Shown: positions 1 through 5,846, numbered from the stretch's first letter. The stretch: DNA of 16,043 nt from an uncultured Catenibacterium sp. (GCF_900764565.1 NZ_CAAFOM010000085.1:1-16043), one strand, 5' to 3'. Made by a program: numbers and translations. The notes: a model not told the origin generated them from the sequence alone.

Positions 1-21
1 AGACGTGTGCTCTTCCGATCT
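1..21. other. Illumina TruSeq adapter remnant (not genomic)
   Basis: The first 21 bases match exactly the 3' end of the Illumina TruSeq read-2 adapter, finishing in GCTCTTCCGATCT. Coding sequence of glycogen phosphorylase starts immediately afterwards, in a frame that happens to stay open through the adapter from a GTG at 7. Any protein predicted from that GTG would carry about five adapter-encoded residues (MLFRS) at its N terminus. The adapter marks an untrimmed read end at a contig boundary. Confidence 0.95.
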
Positions 22-987
22 GAAGGCTACAAACAGGATGCAAGTGAATTAGAGAAATTACAGAAATATTTAGAAGATGAAGCAGTCCTAAATAAGCTAC
101 TTACAATTAAACAGGAAAAGAAAACACAATTAGCTAACGTGATTAAAGAAAAAGAAGGTATTGAACTTGATCCTTCTTCTATCTTCGATGTTCAGGTTAA
201 GAGATTACATGAATATAAACGTCAGCAGATGAATGTGTTATATATTATCTACCAGTACTTACAGATAAAAGCCGGTCATAAGCCTGAACATACTATTACA
301 TGTATCTTTGGTGCTAAAGCAGCTCCTGCTTATATCCTCGCAAAAGATATCGTCCATACACTCCTTTGTCTGCAGCAGTTGATCGACAATGATCCAGAAG
401 TATCTCCTTACTTAAAAGTAGTCATGGTAGAAAACTATAATGTCACTTATGCAGAATCTATTATTCCTGCCGCTGATTTCTCTGAACAGATTTCCCTTGC
501 TTCAAAAGAAGCATCTGGTACATCTAATATGAAATTCATGTTGAACGGTGCAGTCACATTAGGTACTGATGATGGTGCCAATGTCGAGATACATGAATTT
601 GTAGGTGACGATAATATTTATATCTTTGGTGCTAAAGCTGATACAGTTATTGACCATTATGCAAAGGGTGATTATCATCCTCAGGACATCTTAAACAATG
701 ATCCTGAATTAAGAACACTTGTTGATTTTATTGTCAGCGATGAAATGAAGTCAGTTGGTGATGCAGAATCACTTGAAAGATTACATAATGATATGTCATA
801 CAAAGATTGGTTTATGGCATTACTTGATGCAAGAGACTATATTGAAACTAAAGTTCGTGCTATCAACGATTATAAAGATAGAAAAGCATGGGCTAAGAAG
901 ATGTTAGTCAATATTTCTAAAACTGGTTTCTTCTCTAGTGATAGAACAATTGCACAGTATAATGAAGATATCTGGAAATTAAAATAA
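22..987 (+). CDS. glgP: Glycogen/starch phosphorylase, C-terminal fragment (5' end missing)
   Basis: This enzyme releases glucose-1-phosphate from the non-reducing ends of alpha-1,4-glucans by phosphorolysis, in the cytoplasm, using pyridoxal phosphate. About 321 codons are visible, whereas family members usually have about 750-830 residues, so more than half the protein lies off the contig. The visible part is the C-terminal, PLP-binding half. The family motif VQVKRLHEYKRQ is encoded at about 190-225. The PLP-binding lysine lies in GTSNMKF (lysine codon 532-534), followed by the conserved NGAVTLGT and DGANVEI segments. The stop TAA is followed by a strong terminator. The truncation is caused by the contig end (adapter at 1-21) and is not evidence of a pseudogene. 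Other glycogen genes may lie upstream but cannot be seen. The family call is very secure; whether the substrate is glycogen or maltodextrin cannot be decided. Confidence 0.95.
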   Translation, partial: EGYKQDASELEKLQKYLEDEAVLNKLLTIKQEKKTQLANVIKEKEGIELDPSSIFDVQVKRLHEYKRQQMNVLYIIYQYLQIKAGHKPEHTITCIFGAKAAPAYILAKDIVHTLLCLQQLIDNDPEVSPYLKVVMVENYNVTYAESIIPAADFSEQISLASKEASGTSNMKFMLNGAVTLGTDDGANVEIHEFVGDDNIYIFGAKADTVIDHYAKGDYHPQDILNNDPELRTLVDFIVSDEMKSVGDAESLERLHNDMSYKDWFMALLDARDYIETKVRAINDYKDRKAWAKKMLVNISKTGFFSSDRTIAQYNEDIWKLK

Positions 988-994
988 TCTCCTC

Positions 995-1026
995 AATCAG
1001 GGTTCTTAATGAACTCTGATTTTTTT
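995..1026 (+). terminator. Intrinsic terminator after glycogen phosphorylase
   Basis: AATCAGGGTTC (995-1005) and GAACTCTGATT (1011-1021) pair over 11 bp with one G-T wobble around a TTAAT loop. A run of T follows to 1026. It lies 8 bp after the glgP stop and ends that transcription unit. Confidence 0.9.
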
Positions 1027-1027
1027 A

Positions 1028-1056
1028 TTGATTTTATTGCTTATATACTTTATTTT
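1028..1056 (+). promoter_or_regulatory. Possible promoter of the rRNA methyltransferase gene
   Basis: A TTGATT box (1028-1033) and a TATTTT box (1051-1056) are 17 bp apart, directly after the upstream terminator. TATACT at 1044-1049 is a better -10 match but has no good -35. Either way the leader is short, because the GAGGTG ribosome binding site starts at 1063. Only the position between a terminator and a start codon makes a promoter here likely; the exact boxes are uncertain. Confidence 0.4.
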
Positions 1057-1074
1057 ATTTACGAGGTGTATAAA

Positions 1075-2277
1075 ATGAAAAGAAATTATCCAAGTATTAT
1101 TATTACTCCTGAAGGAGAAAAATGGCTCGATAAAGGGCAGATGTGGATGTATAAGAATAATCTAGGTAGTCTAGATGATTCTATTGAGAATGGTTCTTTA
1201 GTTGATATTATGACAACTAAGGGACGTTATTTAGGGACAGGTTTTCTTTCTAAAGAAAGTCATATCACCGTACGTATTCTTACTAAGAATCAAAATGAAG
1301 TGATTGATAGAGATTTCTTTAAAAAGAGAATTCAGTTTGCGTATGATTTTAGAAAGACAGTAGAAAAAGATAATCTCACTAACTGCCGTCTTGTATTTGG
1401 TGAAGCAGATAGCTTACCAGGTTTAACTGCAGACCGTTATAATGAAATCATTGTGACTCAGATTACATCTTATGGTTTAGATTTAATCAAGGATATGATC
1501 TATGAATTATTATTAGAAGTATTAAAAGAAGATGGTCAGAATGTATCTGCCATCTATGAAAGAAATGATGTGAAGGTACGTGCTAAAGAAGGTCTAGAAC
1601 TCTATAAAGGATTCTGGAAACCAAGCACATTATCAACTACAACAGTCATTAATGAAAATGGTTTAAAGTTGAATGTAGATGTAGAAAATGGTCAGAAGAC
1701 AGGTTACTTCTTAGATCAGAAATCTAATAGAGTATTACTAAGAAACATGTCTGCAGGTAAGACAGTCTTAGACTGTTTTAGTCATACAGGAGGCTTCGCA
1801 TTAAATGCGGCAATTGGAGGCGCAAAACATGTTACTGCCGTAGATGTTTCTCAGACAGCCTTAGATCAGGGTCTTGCGAATGCAAAGATGAATCATCTAG
1901 AAGAAAGAATGTCTTTTGTACAGGATGATGTCTTTGATTACTTAGATAAATGTTATCCAGGACAATATGATATTATTGTCTTAGATCCACCCGCATTTAC
2001 TAAATCAAGAAGAACTGTCAACCATGCTTATAATGGCTATAAGAATATTAATATGAAAGCTATGAAGCTATTAAGACAGGGTGGATATTTAATTACATGC
2101 AGCTGTTCACGTTTTATGGAAACTGCATTATTTGAGAGAATGTTAAGAGAATCCGCAAAGGAATGTGGAGTGACTTTAAAACAAGTCTCTGTCACTCAAC
2201 AGAATGCGGATCATCCAATTCTATGGACAATGGAAGAAACATCTTACTTAAAATTCTATATCTTTCAGATCATCTAG
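1075..2277 (+). CDS. rlmI: Class I SAM-dependent rRNA methyltransferase, RlmI-like
   Basis: Likely a 23S rRNA (cytosine-5) methyltransferase of the RlmI/YccW family, modifying ribosomal RNA in the cytoplasm. The 400-residue product has an N-terminal PUA-like RNA-binding region (about residues 5-75). A central segment contains FGEADSLPGLTADRY and the conserved YFLDQKSNR. The Rossmann methyltransferase domain has motif I DCFSHTGGFA (about 233-242), DPPAF (about 304-308) and TCSCS (about 341-345), which supplies the cysteine expected of 5-methylcytosine enzymes. The start ATG at 1075 is chosen because a GAGGTG ribosome binding site lies 8 bp upstream. An in-frame ATG at 1009 is rejected because it falls inside the preceding terminator and would add a hydrophobic tail foreign to the family. 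The 3' end overlaps the convergent LytTR gene by 4 nt. Family call firm; the exact target base is inferred from E. coli RlmI. Confidence 0.9.
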   Translation: MKRNYPSIIITPEGEKWLDKGQMWMYKNNLGSLDDSIENGSLVDIMTTKGRYLGTGFLSKESHITVRILTKNQNEVIDRDFFKKRIQFAYDFRKTVEKDNLTNCRLVFGEADSLPGLTADRYNEIIVTQITSYGLDLIKDMIYELLLEVLKEDGQNVSAIYERNDVKVRAKEGLELYKGFWKPSTLSTTTVINENGLKLNVDVENGQKTGYFLDQKSNRVLLRNMSAGKTVLDCFSHTGGFALNAAIGGAKHVTAVDVSQTALDQGLANAKMNHLEERMSFVQDDVFDYLDKCYPGQYDIIVLDPPAFTKSRRTVNHAYNGYKNINMKAMKLLRQGGYLITCSCSRFMETALFERMLRESAKECGVTLKQVSVTQQNADHPILWTMEETSYLKFYIFQII

Positions 2278-2900
2278 AAGTCTTCGGACTTCTTTTTTAA
2301 TGCATTATAAAAACTATTCTTATAAACTTGTCCTAACTTAAATATATGATGTCCAACATAGATATCACGATGATGAATCTTATTAATATAATGGCTATTA
2401 ATACATGTACTCTTATTGATCTGTACAATCTGTGTAGAAGGTATCTCTTCTAGTATTATCTTTAAAGGCTTATAGAGATGATAGTTCTTTTTCTTTGTAT
2501 GTATTGTAGATAGATGATCATGTGTTTCTATATAGAAAATATCATGAATAGGAATAGACATCTCATTATGTTCATATTTGAATTGATAATAATCATAATG
2601 ACTCATATACAATGACAACATCAATGAAACGCCTAACTCCAAATCATTTTCAAATATATAATGGAAAGGCTCGTAGATTACAGTTTCTGGACCTAAAGGC
2701 TTCTTTAATACAAGCACAATAAAGGCATCTTTATTCATCATTCTCATTCTTTGTATATCTTCAAATGTATCTGTAAAGTATATATCAGAATGAATCAATG
2801 TCTTAGATATTGTATAACTATGACGACGAAGATGATAACGAATCATCTGGATCATCCTGTCTGTTATATGAGAATTTAAATGTACAATAGAAATAACCAT
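2274..2900 (-). CDS. LytTR-family transcriptional regulator with degenerate N-terminal receiver-like region
   Basis: A DNA-binding regulator of 208 residues. The C-terminal half (about residues 105-205) fits a LytTR domain: IHDIFYIE, then an HLSTIHTKKKNYHLYKPL strand-helix segment, INKSTCINSHYINKI, and a closing IFKLGQVYKNSF. The N-terminal ~100 residues have the alternating strand-helix look of a CheY receiver. However, the strand that should carry the phospho-acceptor aspartate reads DAFIVLVLKK, and no acidic pair is visible near the start, so phosphorylation looks unlikely. No histidine kinase gene is nearby. The start ATG at 2900 sits 9 nt after an AGGTGG ribosome binding site; a TTG at 2909 is in frame but abuts that site, so it was rejected. 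The gene diverges from an XRE regulator and converges on the methyltransferase gene with a 4-nt overlap. Target genes are unknown; autoregulation through the upstream repeats is possible. Confidence 0.8.
   Translation of the reverse strand: MVISIVHLNSHITDRMIQMIRYHLRRHSYTISKTLIHSDIYFTDTFEDIQRMRMMNKDAFIVLVLKKPLGPETVIYEPFHYIFENDLELGVSLMLSLYMSHYDYYQFKYEHNEMSIPIHDIFYIETHDHLSTIHTKKKNYHLYKPLKIILEEIPSTQIVQINKSTCINSHYINKIHHRDIYVGHHIFKLGQVYKNSFYNALKKKSEDF
2276..2298 (+). terminator. UUCG-loop terminator of the methyltransferase gene, inside the convergent LytTR gene
   Basis: AGAAGTC (2276-2282) and GACTTCT (2287-2293) form a perfect 7-bp stem closed by the very stable C(TTCG)G tetraloop and followed by a T run to 2298. 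The hairpin begins within the methyltransferase stop codon. It also encodes the last residues (KKSEDF) of the LytTR protein on the other strand. There is no T run in the minus direction, so it should act only on plus-strand transcripts. Confidence 0.88.
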
Positions 2901-2921
2901 AATACTCAACCACCTAGTAAT

Positions 2922-2927
2922 ATTATA
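2922..2927 (-). promoter_or_regulatory. Probable -10 box of the LytTR gene
   Basis: On the minus strand a perfect TATAAT lies 6 nt before the AGGTGG ribosome binding site (2910-2915). It is part of the 12-mer TCGTATATAATA (2921-2932), repeated exactly upstream of the AIM24 gene. No good -35 is seen at 17 bp: the expected place falls in the T tract of the upstream hairpin. This may mean an activator-dependent promoter. Confidence 0.5.
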
Positions 2928-2943
2928 TACGATATAATAATAG

Positions 2944-2977
2944 AAAAAGGACTAAGCCATGCTGGTATTAGTCCTTT
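2944..2977 (-). terminator. Orphan minus-strand terminator or attenuator upstream of the LytTR gene
   Basis: AAAGGACTAA (2946-2955) and TTAGTCCTTT (2968-2977) are a perfect 10-bp inverted repeat. The inner bases CCA and TGG extend it, leaving a 3-nt loop and a one-base bulge. In the minus direction it is followed by TTTTT (2948-2944), as in an intrinsic terminator; in the plus direction there is only TTTA. No recognised minus-strand gene ends here, so it may be a leader attenuator of the LytTR gene or the end of an unrecognised short transcript. Confidence 0.7.
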
Positions 2978-2979
2978 AG

Positions 2980-2993
2980 TGTGTATATACACA
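2980..2993. promoter_or_regulatory. 14-bp perfect palindrome, candidate operator
   Basis: TGTGTATATACACA is self-complementary over 14 bp. It lies in the intergenic region between the divergent LytTR and XRE genes, next to the orphan hairpin. Homodimeric regulators bind such sites, so the XRE protein or a GntR-type protein could bind here. The surrounding AT-rich alternating sequence makes chance occurrence possible. Confidence 0.35.
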
Positions 2994-3060
2994 TATACAT
3001 ACTGTTATAGCTCCCATAATCAGAATACATGAATATACGTATGTATAACATATTAAATAA

Positions 3061-3090
3061 CATGAAACGAATAATAATATCGTGAAACGT
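3061..3090. repeat. Two direct repeats of TGAAACG, 20 bp apart
   Basis: CATGAAACGA (3061-3070) and CGTGAAACGT (3081-3090) share TGAAACG with a period of exactly 20 bp, about two helical turns. LytTR proteins typically bind pairs of short direct repeats about two turns apart, so this is a candidate site for the adjacent LytTR regulator. The match to published LytTR consensus sites is only partial. Confidence 0.35.
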
Positions 3091-3169
3091 AAGAAAATGA
3101 GATTTTTACGCACATGAGCGCCATACTCTCTATTTTATTTCTATGCTTAATGTATAGAGGTATACAGAT

Positions 3170-3481
3170 ATGTCAATGGGAGAAAGATTAAGAAAAGCGA
3201 GATTAAAAATGGGATATTCTCAGGAAGAAGTCGCAAGACGTATTGATACACATCGTACAACTATAGGGAAGTATGAGAATGGCGAATGTGAACCATCTAT
3301 AAAAGTCTTAGCGAAGCTAATAGAAATCTATTGTACAGATGCGAATTATATTCTTTATGGCAAGGATATGAAAGTAATGAATATATCCAGAGTACCAGAG
3401 AACTGTATGAGAGATGTCTATATGCTGATTTCAGAATATCTTATTGATGATTATGCGTATAATGAAAACATCCACGATTAG
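3170..3481 (+). CDS. XRE-family helix-turn-helix regulator
   Basis: A 103-residue DNA-binding protein. An HTH_3 (Cro/CI-type) domain fills about residues 4-62, with GERLRKARLKMGYSQEEVA leading into the recognition-helix region THRTTIGKYENGECEPS and then LAKLIEIY and ANYILYG. These are the classic signatures of the family. The C-terminal ~40 residues are short and uncharacterised; no peptidase or sensor domain is present. The start ATG at 3170 lies 9 nt after AGAGG; an ATG two codons later would be too far from that site. The gene is divergent from the LytTR gene and convergent with the AIM24 gene. Its last codons and its stop lie inside the terminator hairpin. It probably acts as an autorepressor or a local regulator, but the target is unknown. 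Confidence 0.85.
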   Translation: MSMGERLRKARLKMGYSQEEVARRIDTHRTTIGKYENGECEPSIKVLAKLIEIYCTDANYILYGKDMKVMNISRVPENCMRDVYMLISEYLIDDYAYNENIHD

Positions 3482-3494
3482 TGGATGTTTTTTT
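3465..3494. terminator. Bidirectional terminator shared by the XRE and AIM24 genes
   Basis: AAAACATCCAC (3465-3475) and GTGGATGTTTT (3481-3491) form a perfect 11-bp stem with a 5-nt loop. There is a T run to 3494 on the plus strand and TTTTCA on the minus strand. The XRE stop codon (3479-3481) is in the loop, and the AIM24 stop (3493-3495) overlaps the plus-strand T run. Confidence 0.92.
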
Positions 3495-4254
3495 AGACCT
3501 GAGGCTTGATTAATACTCTTCCTGTTCCACGATAGACATTGACTAAACCTTCACCACTCATAGCTGAACCAATGAGTGTTTTACCGCTTCTTTCTACTGT
3601 GAAGTCTAGATTCTCACTCCAGGCAATCGCAAATGAACCATCAATCTTTAATGTATCATTGTGTAAATCAATAGTGATCAGTTCTTCTTGTGGTACATTA
3701 CATTCTAATACCACTTTACCAGATCCTTTAAGACAAAGATTGAATAAACCTTCATCACCAATTGTCTGTCCTGAAACACTTTTAATCATAGAAGTACTTA
3801 GATTCACTTTTGTTTCAGATGCACAATATAAACCATCTTCTACACACATAGCCCCATTCCAATCATCTAGATCTTCAATAATATAATGTTTATAACTTGG
3901 TTCTGTGACTATAACACCTGTTCCTTCATATTGTGGTTTAATTGTAGATTCACCAGTCACCTGTGCATTAAAGAACTTCTTGATTGTATCACCAATTCCT
4001 TTTAAACCTGTAGACTGATGTACATCACCCACATACCATTGCATGGCTCCGGGTTGAATATTCACACTCTCATCATTTAAAGTAATCATTAATTGTCTTT
4101 TCTTCACATTCATCTGACTCATATAAAACTTCATCTGTGCATCATCCGCTGTACAGCTCAAATCCTTATCATACTGAATGACCTTAAATATCCCCTTACG
4201 ACTCACTACAGAAACATTACTATTATCTTCAAAATTAAAAATCTGGAATCCCAT
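3493..4254 (-). CDS. AIM24-family (TIGR00266-like) protein
   Basis: A 253-residue, beta-strand-rich soluble protein of the AIM24 family, named after a yeast mitochondrial protein; the bacterial members have no agreed biochemical role. Family hallmarks are the repeated glycine-rich turns: GTGVIVTEPSYKHYIIE (about residue 110), DGLYCASETKVN (about 140), EGLFNLCLKGSGKVVLE (about 168) and the C-terminal SGEGLVNVYRGTGRVLIKPQ. There is no signal peptide or membrane helix, so it is probably cytoplasmic. The start at 4254 is fixed by a strong AAGGAGGG site 7 nt upstream. It is transcribed in the same direction as the aldolase gene but is separated from it by that gene's terminator, so it probably has its own promoter. 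Family confident; function unknown. Confidence 0.85.
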   Translation of the reverse strand: MGFQIFNFEDNSNVSVVSRKGIFKVIQYDKDLSCTADDAQMKFYMSQMNVKKRQLMITLNDESVNIQPGAMQWYVGDVHQSTGLKGIGDTIKKFFNAQVTGESTIKPQYEGTGVIVTEPSYKHYIIEDLDDWNGAMCVEDGLYCASETKVNLSTSMIKSVSGQTIGDEGLFNLCLKGSGKVVLECNVPQEELITIDLHNDTLKIDGSFAIAWSENLDFTVERSGKTLIGSAMSGEGLVNVYRGTGRVLIKPQV

Positions 4255-4275
4255 AAGAACACCCTCCTTAACATT

Positions 4276-4281
4276 ATTATA
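4276..4281 (-). promoter_or_regulatory. Probable -10 box of the AIM24 gene
   Basis: On the minus strand TATAAT lies 6 nt before the AAGGAGGG ribosome binding site, inside the same TCGTATATAATA 12-mer (4275-4286) seen before the LytTR gene. The -35 region would fall inside the terminator stem of the aldolase gene and does not match TTGACA. Confidence 0.5.
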
Positions 4282-4285
4282 TACG

Positions 4286-4309
4286 AAAAAAAGGTCTTAT
4301 GACCTTTTT
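4286..4309 (-). terminator. Terminator of the aldolase gene
   Basis: AAAAAGGTC (4288-4296) and GACCTTTTT (4301-4309) form a 9-bp stem with a TTAT loop. On the minus strand it is followed by a 7-T tract (4292-4286). It overlaps the aldolase stop codon (4308-4310). Confidence 0.9.
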
Positions 4310-5009
4310 AAATCTTAATTACACCATCTACCGCTTTTTTCTTTAATTCTTCAATAATAGAAACTCCTGCACTTGTCCCAATACGAGTGGCTCCATTTTC
4401 AATCATCTTGATAAAAGTATCGGCATTTCTAATACCACCTGCAGCCTTAACTTCTACCTCATCACCTACATATTTCTTCATTAATGCGACATCTTCAAAA
4501 GTCGCACCACCTGTTCCAAAACCAGTAGATGTTTTAATAAAATCAGGTTTAACCTCTTTCGCAATTTCACATAACTTGATCTTTTCTTCATCCACTAAAT
4601 AACAATTCTCAAAAATAACCTTGCAAGGAATATGATGCGCATGACATGCATCAACAATCTGAGTCATTTCATCCTTGATATAATCCCAGTTCTTATTTTT
4701 CACTTCTGTCTGATTAATCACATAATCAATCTCAGTAGCGCCTTCTTCAATCGCATTATTTGTATCAAATACCTTAGAGGCAATAGTAGTCTGTCCAAGT
4801 GGGAATGAGATTGCAGCACCTACATGAATATCAGTGCCCTTTAATAGTTCTGCACATAAATGAGACTGTACTTGGTTGATCGCAACCATCTTGAAATGAT
4901 AGTCTTTCGCTTCATTGCATAACTTCTCCATATCTTTTTTAGAAGCATCAGTATGTAAATTAGTATGATCAATCATCTGTGCCAATTCGTCAATAGTATA
5001 TTCTTTCAT
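4308..5009 (-). CDS. deoC: Deoxyribose-phosphate aldolase (DeoC family), divergent member
   Basis: Predicted to cleave 2-deoxyribose-5-phosphate to glyceraldehyde-3-phosphate and acetaldehyde in nucleoside catabolism. At 233 residues it has the usual size for this TIM-barrel class I aldolase. Catalytic residues are recognisable: Asp95 in EIDYVINQ, the Schiff-base Lys159 in FIKTSTGFG, and Lys188 in VKAAGGIR; the phosphate-binding GTSAGVSII segment is at about 211-219. Several flanking positions differ from the common pattern (DHTNL for DHTLL, FPLGQ for FPLGA, VINQTEVK and FENCYL in otherwise conserved stretches). A paralogue with altered substrate preference is therefore possible. The start at 5009 follows an AAAGGAGAG site by about 7 nt. 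No other nucleoside-catabolism gene is adjacent. It is divergent from the GntR gene and ended by its own terminator. Confidence 0.88.
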   Translation of the reverse strand: MKEYTIDELAQMIDHTNLHTDASKKDMEKLCNEAKDYHFKMVAINQVQSHLCAELLKGTDIHVGAAISFPLGQTTIASKVFDTNNAIEEGATEIDYVINQTEVKNKNWDYIKDEMTQIVDACHAHHIPCKVIFENCYLVDEEKIKLCEIAKEVKPDFIKTSTGFGTGGATFEDVALMKKYVGDEVEVKAAGGIRNADTFIKMIENGATRIGTSAGVSIIEELKKKAVDGVIKI

Positions 5010-5030
5010 ATGTATCTCTCCTTTACATAT

Positions 5031-5059
5031 ATCCTAACATTATAAAATTATTATGTCAA
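5031..5059 (-). promoter_or_regulatory. Probable promoter of the aldolase gene
   Basis: On the minus strand a perfect TTGACA (5059-5054) is followed after 17 bp by TAGGAT (5036-5031), which lies 6 nt before the AAAGGAG site. A perfect TATAAT (5044-5039) is also present but only 9 bp from TTGACA. Transcription probably starts at the edge of the ribosome binding site. Confidence 0.5.
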
Positions 5060-5062
5060 TAT

Positions 5063-5074
5063 TATGTAAACATA
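5063..5074. promoter_or_regulatory. Inverted repeat TATGTAAACATA, candidate operator
   Basis: TATGT and ACATA form a perfect 5-bp inverted repeat separated by AA. It lies between the divergent aldolase and GntR promoters, just upstream of the aldolase -35. It could be the operator of the adjacent GntR/UTRA regulator, but its short, AT-rich nature keeps confidence low. Confidence 0.3.
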
Positions 5075-5126
5075 CCACTCATGTTGTGTATGTGATAAAA
5101 TAGTATATATATGAGGAGGGAGCGTT

Positions 5127-5846
5127 ATGACCGCTTTATATTTAGATGTAAAAAAAGATTTATTAGACAAGATTATGTCAGGGGAATACCCTGAAGGAAC
5201 TATTATTCCTACAGAACATGAACTATCTGATATGTATTGTGTGAGTCGACCTACTATTAGAAAAGCTGTACAGATTTTAGTAGATGCGGGTTATCTAGAA
5301 AAGAAGAAAAAACGTGGCACTATTGTATGTACACCTAAGGTAATTCAAGATTTTACACAAACAATATCTAGTTTTGATACATTAATGAAAAGACATGGTG
5401 TTGTATCTCAAACACAGGTGATCGCATTTAAAAAGGAACAGGCGTCTAAAGAGATTGCGGATTCTTTACATCTTCAGGAAGATGATTTAGTCTATAAGCT
5501 TGTTCGTTTACGTTATACAGACAAGAATCCCAATGTCTTTATTACAACTTATATTCCTGTTTCTCTATTCCCTGAATTACTTCAGACAGATTTTACCCAA
5601 GAAAGATTATATGATGTCTTTGAAGCACAGGGACATAGTATTGATACAATCGATCGACAATTAGAAATGATCAAAGCCGATGACACCATTGCGGATATGC
5701 TGGATATAGAAGAAGGAGAACCATTATTCTATTTCCACTCTGTTGGTTATGACACAAATAAGAATCCAATAGAATATTCTATTGCACGTTATCGCTCTGA
5801 TATCAATACATTCACATTACATCTTAATAGACACAAAGGAGATTAA
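5127..5846 (+). CDS. GntR-family (HutC/TreR-type) regulator with UTRA domain
   Basis: A 239-residue transcription factor, probably the local repressor of the sucrose hydrolase unit. The N-terminal winged helix (about residues 4-70) shows YPEGTIIPTEHELSDMYCVSRPTIRKAVQILVDAGYLE in short conserved blocks and ends with the wing RGTIV. Residues of about 88-232 form the UTRA effector domain, which in this subfamily usually senses a phosphorylated sugar or a related small molecule. The start at 5127 follows GAGGAGGG by 6 nt. The stop is 1 nt from the next start codon, so the two genes are translationally linked. By position the effector is probably sucrose-6-phosphate or a related sugar phosphate; that is inference. 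A weak promoter (TTGTGT at 5084, TATATA about 5104-5111) lies upstream. Confidence 0.88.
   Translation: MTALYLDVKKDLLDKIMSGEYPEGTIIPTEHELSDMYCVSRPTIRKAVQILVDAGYLEKKKKRGTIVCTPKVIQDFTQTISSFDTLMKRHGVVSQTQVIAFKKEQASKEIADSLHLQEDDLVYKLVRLRYTDKNPNVFITTYIPVSLFPELLQTDFTQERLYDVFEAQGHSIDTIDRQLEMIKADDTIADMLDIEEGEPLFYFHSVGYDTNKNPIEYSIARYRSDINTFTLHLNRHKGD

Noticed and set aside
7..21. GTG start and five leading codons of the glycogen phosphorylase frame
   Set aside because: These bases are sequencing adapter; the gene's true start lies off the contig.
1009..1074. Upstream ATG extension of the methyltransferase
   Set aside because: The ATG lies in the loop/stem of the preceding terminator, has no ribosome binding site, and adds a hydrophobic tail not expected of the family; ATG 1075 has a good site.
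3061..3090. Possible start of a CRISPR-like repeat array
   Set aside because: Only two 7-10 bp copies exist, with no further units and no cas genes.
3085..3112. Imperfect hairpin CGTAA...TTACG upstream of the XRE gene
   Set aside because: The stem is AT-rich with a wobble pair, there is no T run, and no regulatory logic can be assigned; probably chance in AT-rich DNA.
3539..3886. 115-codon plus-strand open frame
   Set aside because: It is antisense to the AIM24 gene, has no ribosome binding site and a low-complexity Ser/Pro/Leu-rich composition typical of a shadow frame.
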